In this document: positions 57,300 through 64,000 of the stretch, piece by piece
Layout: each line of letters begins with the position of its first letter
Numbering within the stretch: position 1 is the first letter of the stretch
Source: Capra hircus
Taxonomy: Eukaryota > Chordata > Mammalia > Artiodactyla > Bovidae
NCBI RefSeq assembly: GCF_001704415.2
Contig: NC_030814.1
Coordinates: forward strand, 69,619,121-69,683,120
Reading direction: 5' to 3'
DNA: 64,000 nucleotides
Translations under genes and position numbers: made by a program
The notes under the pieces: model-generated
Told to the model about the DNA's origin: nothing
What the model saw: only the letters and a program-made list of their open reading frames with translations
Database searches by the model: none

Positions 57300-59228
57300 A
57301 GTTGGAACTTCTTTATTTTGATAAAAGCAATATATCAAAGCATACAGCAAAGTTAATGAAAACAAAACAAGAAAAAGGCAGGAGCTGTAAAAAATGAAAA
57401 GAAGTAGAAGTCTTTTTTGTAGTTTATATATTAACTATATGTAAAACCCAGTAGCATTAACTTAACAAACCATGAAATAACAAAGTTAGCAAGACTGGTA
57501 GACACAAAACGATCTTACAAAATTCAATAGCATTTTAACAACACTAGGCTAGAGTATAATGTACTTTATCTGATATTATAAATAGTACCTAGAAATCAAC
57601 CTAAACAAAGAATGCAAGAAAAACACAAATTACAACTCTTTTAGAATACACTAAAATTTTGAATAAAGTTACACACAACTGTTTTGACTGGAATAGTGGT
57701 TGCATCAGCATAGCTTTTTGCCCAGAAATTAATCTATATAGCCAATGTTATCCCAATCAAAATTCAAGCTGACACTTTTGATTAACTCAAATAATTTAGT
57801 TTTTAGTAAATATAAGAGGTAAAAGTCCTCAAAAAGTTAAATCAATTTTGAAGTGAAGAACAAAGAGGGCATGTTCTGAGCATAGTTAATGGGCATTGTT
57901 AATATCTATTCCATCTTCTTTCTGGAAAAAGAAAAGTGATGACTCCTTTCCTCAGAATCATTTGCCACCAATATTAAAGCTTCAAATTATATGCTGCTCA
58001 AGGTGTGAAGAAGCCTTTTTGTGGCTCTTCCTCCAAAAGTCAGGTTCACAGACAAGAAGTTTTTGTGCATCAGCCTTCTGGTGTCCATTCTCAGGCCTCA
58101 TAGACAGTACTGGTGGGGAAAGTTTTAATGTAGAATCACCCAAAAAACCTCTTAGGCAGGATAGCTTGGTCAATTTTGTAGGGTAAAGATGTGTTTATAA
58201 AGAGGCCCAGGCGGAAAGCCACAACTACAGCCATTCCAGTGATTTTGTAGGTACCAAATTCTTTACATTAAAATCCATCCTACTAAAATCATTCTGCTAT
58301 GGTTTATATTTATTATATCAAACCTCTGTGATGTTATAGAGAATAACATAACACCAGATATCAAGTCTTACTACAAAGTCACAATAATAAAAATCTATAT
58401 GCTGCTAGTAAAGGAGTACAAGACATAAACCAATCATATGTAGACACTTCGTATACAATATAGAAGATATTATAGTTCAACTGGAAAAGAACAGCTCTTC
58501 AAGTAATTGAAGTTTCAAAATCTAGGTCATTTTTTTTTGAGAGAGAAAAAAAGCAAAACCCCTAACTTAATCCATTTACTAACAGAGATCAAAGATCTAA
58601 TGAAGAAAACCAGTACAAGAAAATCCAGAGTAATACCTTTGCTACATAAAAATGGGAGAAAACTTCTTCCTAAGGAATTACCCAAGAGAAAAGAAAACAT
58701 ATATCCACAAAAGCATTTAAATATGAATATTTATAGTAGCTTTCTTCATTATAGCCCAAAATAGGAAGTAACTCAAATACTATGAATAGAAGAATGCATA
58801 ATCATACTCTTGTATATTTGCACCTAAACAGACTCTGGAATATTCAGTAACAAAAAAGAATGAACTTTTGTCACATGCAACAGTATGGATGAATCTCTTC
58901 ATTAATGTTCACTGAAAAGCAAACACAAAAAAGTACATATTTTATGAGCTCATTTGTAAGAAAACAAAAATGGGAATAGAAGAGTACGTTGAGGTGATTG
59001 AGAAGAGGCATGAGGAAAATTTCCGGGATGATGAAAAATTATATGTCATGACTGGGGTGTTCTCATAGGTATACACATGTTCTATGACTATACACATGTT
59101 CTACAGATATATACCACATTCCATAGGTATACACATTTGTAAAACTCAACAAGTGTTACACTCAAAATTTGCTCATTTTGCCATATGCAAATTTTGTCTT
59201 AATACAGAAATCAATTAAAGGAAAATTA
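57300..59228 (+). repeat. Ancient L1 ORF2 to 3' end, decayed
   Basis: The base pattern fits an old plus-strand L1 (cttactacaaagtcacaata at 58368-58387; tcacatgcaacagtatggat at 58871-58890; 3' end by about 59220). The stretch 57890-58260 does not look like L1 and carries an unexplained 96-codon frame. Confidence 0.55.
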
Positions 59229-59809
59229 TCTTAACCAAACCACAAAAACTTGACAAATTTTATTACATCAACATTTAGGACTTCAGGCATTAATAAATAA
59301 CAATGAAGCAAGTAGATAGATGCCTGGTAAGATTAGATATTTGTTATGGCTAACAAACTTGAATCGGTCTCCTGAACCTCTTCCTAGTCCTATCTGTGCA
59401 CTTCCCTATAAAATTCAATTTTAGTAAAAATCCTGCCAAAGTACTCTAACCAGAACCCCACCAAGCTCCTCACCCTCCACCATTCACCAAGAGATTTCTG
59501 ATCATCATGGCCTGTCTTCAACAAGAGTTCTGTTAGGTCGGTTGAGCCAGAACCACTTTTAACCCTATTTCCTCTTAGTAAATTTTCATCCACTGACCCC
59601 TACCCTGTTCCTTGACTGTAAATTCTTTCAGCCCCATCTCTCTCCCCAGCTATAAAATCAAGTCTTCCTTGCCATCTTTCACAAGTGTCATTACTTTTTT
59701 CTTTAACCTGGCTAACACTCAAGAGGTGAGTCTGTAATATTCAAAAGGTGTTTGTTAATCCACAAGAATTCAAGAAACCAAAGGGGGGGGGGGGAGATGA
59801 GCAAAAAAG
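59229..59809. other. Unassigned; possible LTR and a G-run
   Basis: At 59640-59700 a ctccccagctataaaatcaa TATA-like context followed by cttgccatctttcac has an LTR look, but no family is assigned. A run of about 12 G lies at 59783-59794. Confidence 0.35.
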
Positions 59810-60010
59810 TCTCTGTTTGTTTAGGTATTTTGTTTTGCTTTATTTCTGATTGGAGGACAATAGCTTTACAATAATATGTTGATTTCTGCTGTACAACAAC
59901 ATGAATAAGCCATAAGTATACACATATCCTTTCCCTGTTGAGCCTCCCTCCCACCCAACTCCTCAATTCCCAGCCCTCTAGGTCATCCCAGAGTATCATG
60001 TGTAAAAAAG
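59810..60010 (-). repeat. L1 3' end, minus
   Basis: This is the reverse complement of a bovid L1 3'UTR (gctttacaataatatgttga, ctgctgtacaacaacatgaa, cctccctcccacccaactcc). Confidence 0.7.
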
Positions 60011-60312
60011 CTAGCTAGTGGGAAGCATCTATGTAGCACAGGGAACTTAGCTTGCTGCTCTGGAAGCAGAGGCTTTGGATAGTAAACATTTAAAAGAAGC
60101 TTCAGAGCCTAAGAAACACCTGAATAGATACACAAAATCACCAATAACAACCAGAGAAATGAAAATTAAAATAACAATTGTTTACAAATTTACATTTAAA
60201 AATTAGAAAACATGCATTTTTCAAGTATAGGAACAGATGTGAAGATCCAGAAACTCCAGAAAGGGAGAGTAGAAGGTGTAGCCTCCTGGTAAAGAAATGG
60301 GGTATAGACAGT

Positions 60313-60816
60313 ATGGGTTGGTCTCAGCATTTGTTCGGCGTCCTGCGGAGAGCACTGTCAAAGGAAGTGAAAGAGCAAGTGGGCACAGACCGGTTCGAGA
60401 ACAAATACTATTATATCCCGGAGTACAAGAACTGGAGAGGACAAACTATTCGAGAGAAAAGAATTGTAGAAGCAGCAAATAAAAGAGAAATAGACTATGA
60501 AGTGGGGGATATCCCAACGGAATGGGAAGCTTGGATTAGAAAAACAAGAAAGACTCCGCCTACTATGGAGGAAATAATGAAGAATGAAATATAAAGAAGA
60601 AATTCAAATGAAAAGCCAAGATTTTTATGAAAAAGAAAAGCTTCTTCAGGAGGAGAGCAACAAGGAACTTCCTCCACCAGTTCAAACTCAGATTAAAGGG
60701 CACGCCTCTGCTCCGTACTTTGGAAAAGAGGAACCCTCAGTGACTCCCACCAGCACTGGCAAAACCTTTCAGCCAGGATCCTGGATGCGCAAGACGACAA
60801 GCGCCACAGTCAATGA
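60313..60816 (+). pseudogene. NDUFAF2P: NDUFAF2 processed pseudogene, two frameshifts
   Basis: This is an intronless copy of the mitochondrial complex I assembly factor NDUFAF2 (mimitin, B17.2-like). The parent gene has several exons, so this is a retrocopy. From the ATG at 60313 the frame reads MGWSQHLFGVLRRALSKEVK and keeps the family core (TDRFENKYYYIPEYKNWRGQ, REKRIVEAANKREIDYEVGD, IPTEWEAWIRKTRKTPP) to about 60588. There, loss of two A residues brings a stop at 60592-60594. The rest continues in another frame (IKGHASAPYFGKEEPSV, TGKTFQPGSWM) to about 60787. A one-base loss follows, and the original stop TGA is seen at 60814-60816 in the shifted frame. A polyadenylation signal AATAAA is at 60860-60865. 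No clear poly(A) tail or flanking repeat was found. The start was chosen by similarity, since the open frame extends 45 codons upstream without family likeness. Confidence 0.93.
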
Positions 60817-60889
60817 GTGTACTGTGGTAAAGCTTTATATGTATGTGACTATTTTAACAAATAAAAGTAAAAAGTTACTTTGTGCTTTC

Positions 60890-61850
60890 CATCTCTACAC
60901 TACTTCTCTTTGCGGTTAAGCTTAAGATCTTGTTTTCACTGTTGTGTAGATGTGAGATTATCAATCATCAAAACCTAACTTCTTGTAGGCTTAAATCCTT
61001 CACTTGGCTTATTCAGTCATCATTCTCTGTTTATGAATTTGCTTAGTTTTTTTCCTCTTTTATTTGTTTCCATATATCTTGGTAGAAATGGTAAGGGTAA
61101 ATAAATACTGAGCTCAGAAGACTGCTATTTCTATAGATTCTAAAGGACAAATTTCTATAATTCTAAAGGATCTATAGAAGTTAGAGAATATAGAAATTCT
61201 CTGTTTATGAATTGTCTTAGATTTTTCCCTCTTTGGATTGCTCCCATATATCTAGGTAGAAATGGTAAGGGTAAATATTGAGCTTAGAAGAAGACTGCTA
61301 TTTCTATAGATTCTAAAGGATTCTAAAGGACTATAATTTCTATAGATTCTAAAGGATTCTAAAGGACAGTAAGATTCTAAAGGACTAATCAAAAACATGA
61401 ACTTGGATGAGGCATGTGCAGGCTAAGAAAATTTACTTGATAAATGAAAAAAAAAAACTATCTTGATGAGTAGATGGGACAAAAGCTAGTTTATGGTGGG
61501 ATTGAGGTTGGAGTTTTAAAGAAAGGTATTTGGACCAGTAGAAGTAAAGAATCTATCACAATAGTTTGAAAGGACAGTAAACAAAGAAATGGTACAGTAA
61601 TAGTTTAGTTCTGTAAGATTAAAAATTACTTTGAAGAAATGGAAAATAGAGCAGAGTTCTCAGAAAGTGATTCCACTGTTACTCAAGATTACAGTGATTT
61701 GTATATTGAAAAGTATAGATACATGATAACATTAAAACAGATTATATACAAAAGTGTTTTAGAAAGGTCATACACTTTCTGAAGTGCACAACCAAGTTTC
61801 TGTTGTTAATAGTTATAATTCTTTTTTTTTTCCATTTATGGTTTGCTTTC
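60890..61850. other. Unassigned, with a local tandem duplication
   Basis: This contains the duplication at 61022-61400. Otherwise it is AT-rich with no gene. Confidence 0.5.
61022..61400. repeat. Tandem duplication plus short attctaaagga array
   Basis: Unit 1 (about 61022-61196) and unit 2 (about 61197-61330) share ttctctgtttatgaatt, ccatatatct-ggtagaaatg, gtaagggtaaat, and agactgctatttctatagat. Within and after them the 11-base motif attctaaagga is repeated about seven times up to 61385. Confidence 0.88.
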
Positions 61851-62070
61851 TCAAACTTTGAACTTTTTAGTTTGTATTGAGGTATAGCTGATTATCAGTG
61901 TTACCGTAGTTTCAGGTGAACAGCAAAGCGAGTCAGCCATAAAATGTATCCATTTTCTCCCTAACCCCTCTCCCAGTTCTAATTCTAACATAGTTCTAAT
62001 AGTTCTACTTCTAATATAGAGATCCTCTAACAGTGTTTGCCATTGTAACAACTACTCAATAAACATGGAC
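61815..62070 (-). repeat. L1 3' end, minus
   Basis: This is the reverse complement of a bovid L1 3'UTR (gtattgaggtatagctgatt, cgtagtttcaggtgaacagc), with several ttctaat repeats at 61976-62020. An A-run follows at about 62074-62090. Confidence 0.7.
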
Positions 62071-62450
62071 TGAAAAAAAAAAAAAAAAGAAAGAAATGGG
62101 GTATATTCCAGGTCACTCCTTCCAAAGGGATATAAGAGGTATGCTTTAGATATCCACAGCAGGACTTTGGTAGGCGGGTTGGCAATGAATGGATAGTGTG
62201 AAGCAAGTGCAGATACAAAGTTACAAGGCAGATACACTCACTCTAATAAATATAGATCTCAAAGATATTGATGAGTATAGAAGAAAAGAGACTAAGTTGA
62301 TATTAAGTTATTGTTTGCATCTATTAACATTTCAAAGACTCAGATCCAAACACTCTAAGGCTACAGATGAAATAAATTAAAATTGGCACTTATAGGAGGA
62401 GGAATGAGATTGAGAATTAGGGATCAAGGAGAAAACATAATAAGAATGGT

Positions 62451-62872
62451 CTTACACAGGTGGCTCAGTGGTAAAGACTCTGCCTGTCAATGTAGGAGAT
62501 ATGGATTTGATTCTCAAGTTGGGAAGATCCCCTGGAAAAGGAAGGACTTTTTTTAAGTGAGCTTGCTCAGTCATGTCCGACTCTTTGTGACCCCGTGGAC
62601 TGTAGCCCACCAGGCTATTCCATCCATGGGATTCTCCAGGCAAGGATACTGGAGTGGGTTGCCATTTCCTTCTCCAGGGGAACTTCCCAACCCAGGGATC
62701 GAACCCAGGTCTCCCGCATTGCAGGCAAGGGCTTTACCCTCTGAGCCACCAGGGAAGCCCCAAACTCACTTCAATATTCTTGTCTGGGAAATCTCAAGGA
62801 CAGAGGAGACTGGTGGGCTACAGTCCACACAGTCATAAAAGAGTCAGACACCACTTAGTGACTAAACAAGAT
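62451..62872 (+). mobile_element. Bov-tA SINE, plus, split by a younger SINE
   Basis: The head is at 62451-62545 (caggtggctcagtggtaaag, gggaagatcccctggaaaag). The remainder is at about 62761-62872 (tcaatattcttgtctgggaa, gactggtgggctacagtcca). The two parts join when 62556-62760 is removed. Confidence 0.88.
62556..62760 (-). mobile_element. Bov-tA SINE, minus, young
   Basis: This is a well-preserved minus-strand SINE from cttgctcagtcatgtccgac to gagccaccagggaagcccc, nested in the older plus-strand SINE. Confidence 0.92.
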
Positions 62873-64000
62873 ACCACTCCTTAGTCTTCCTGTTAGTGGT
62901 GATTCCTTTGTTCCTTTCTCTGCTTTTAAAGCACCTGCCACTTTATTAGAACCTAGATGAAAATAACAATGCAAAATAGTTTTCAATGGTCACAAAGAGT
63001 AGTTTGTTTTGAAAATCTTTAACACATTCTTTTTATTTTTTGGAAAGCAGAAAAGCATCACCAAGAGTCATCAATTTCTACACTTAATTATTAACTAATG
63101 AGAATAAAGAGAAAAAAACACATGATCATCTACACATGAAAAATTCATCTGCTTCAAAGTCAGGTACTTCAGTCTCTGATGCCTGGCTAAGCACTTGGCC
63201 CTGAACACAATTTTAAAAGTAAGAGCAGAATGATGAGACAGTAAATGAATTTCCTCTTAAGGTACATTTTCCTTTCCTTTAGTCAATTTACTACCTCCCC
63301 TTTCTGAATACAGAGGCATACTAAAGTCTTATTCTCTGGGGAATATCCAAGCCTTTAATTTGGTTACTTTAGCCCTGAGCAGGAATGTAAAAATTCTTCA
63401 TAAACAATTATGGAGATCTGGTTATAAAATTCTGTCCAAAATGTAAGTTCTAAATCCATGTTGCCTGAGGAAATATGGACTGGGTCTAATTCCACTAGAG
63501 GCAATATAGATTTTCTGTTATTGAATTTTCCTTTAAACTATCATCTTTGAAAGACTGAGTCATACAGAGATCGTAAAATATTTAAGATGATCAAGAACAA
63601 TAAAACTACTAATCTTATAATTTTAAATTTTTCATGCACTATTCAGAAATTTTATTATTTTTAGTCAATATGGGCCTGTTTGCATGCTGTGTACATATAT
63701 AGATACAAATTTGAAGTAGACTGATGATGTAGAGGAGAAAAGGTCTTCCTCTAATTTCTTCAGGTCTCCAGCTGGGCCTAAAAATTAAACTGACATGAGG
63801 CAGACTAACAGGAGAAAAACATACAAATTTTATTGAATTTTTACATGCATATGAGAGCCTTCACTTGAGAAAGAAGACCAGAAGAAGTGACCAGGGCCAG
63901 AAGCTTGTGTATCTTTTAGACAAAGGCACAATAAGCTTGTAAAGCATTGACAAGGCAGAGGGATTGAGCTAGAGCTAATAAATGACAAAGGTGTAACAAG
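62873..64000. other. Unassigned right end of window
   Basis: No gene was recognised, and no start exon for GCSAML was found here. About 63760-64000 (gaggcagactaacaggagaa, tacaaattttattgaattt) has the look of an interspersed repeat running out of the window, family unknown. Confidence 0.4.

Noticed and set aside
59640..59700. TATA-like box that could be a gene promoter or LTR
   Set aside because: There is no downstream gene or recognisable LTR partner. It is kept only as a remark because TATA-like strings are frequent in AT-rich DNA.
60178..60312. 45-codon N-terminal extension of the NDUFAF2-like frame
   Set aside because: It has no similarity to the family. The protein family begins at Met-Gly-Trp-Ser (60313), so the extension is chance open frame.

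Overview
This window is mammalian nuclear DNA from a bovid ruminant. It is AT-rich and intron-bearing, and it is filled with bovid-specific retroelements: BovB (RTE-type) LINEs, tRNA-Glu-derived Bov-tA/Bov-A2 SINEs, CHR-2-type SINEs and a ruminant-type L1. The sequence cannot tell cattle from sheep, goat or buffalo.

Only two host genes are supported. (1) At 3011-3940 (minus) there is one intact single-exon olfactory receptor of the OR2G type. (2) Between 27225 and 51089 (minus) there are four phase-compatible exons of GCSAML, a tyrosine-motif signalling protein. The first coding exon, expected to begin Met-Gly-Asn, was not found and may lie right of the window. GCSAML beside OR2G genes on the same strand is the arrangement at human 1q44, so this looks like the syntenic ruminant segment (in cattle probably chromosome 7; inference). 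A third gene-like element, at 60313-60816 (plus), is a processed pseudogene of the complex I assembly factor NDUFAF2 with two frameshifts.

Layout. 1-3000: BovB tail and AT-rich DNA. 3011-3940: OR2G. 4000-12400: SINEs, MIRs, BovB and L1 tails, and a 200-bp block duplicated at 4250 and 8138. 12700-21640: old L1 pieces, a disrupted BovB, SINEs and a TATC microsatellite. 22620-24545: remains of an endogenous retroviral pol on the minus strand. 25100-29800: MaLR-like LTR, a 3-copy tandem repeat and the last GCSAML exons. 29804-39716: a dead but nearly full-length L1 lying antisense inside the large GCSAML intron; its 5'UTR is split by a second L1 with the 5' inversion typical of twin priming. 40050-45930: BovB and SINE cluster, an LTR split by a BovB, and a MaLR-like LTR split by a SINE. 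47507-51089: two more GCSAML exons. 51157-59230: L1 and BovB remnants. 59800-64000: L1 tails, the NDUFAF2 retrocopy, a local tandem duplication and a nested SINE pair.

The two genes are not functionally linked: one is an odorant GPCR of sensory neurons, the other a leukocyte/platelet-lineage adaptor-like protein. They share a neighbourhood by ancestry. I found no previously undescribed system. The notable items are the GCSAML exon structure with possible unannotated microexons, the nested and inverted L1, the repeat arrays in its 5'UTR and several insertions dated by clear target-site duplications.
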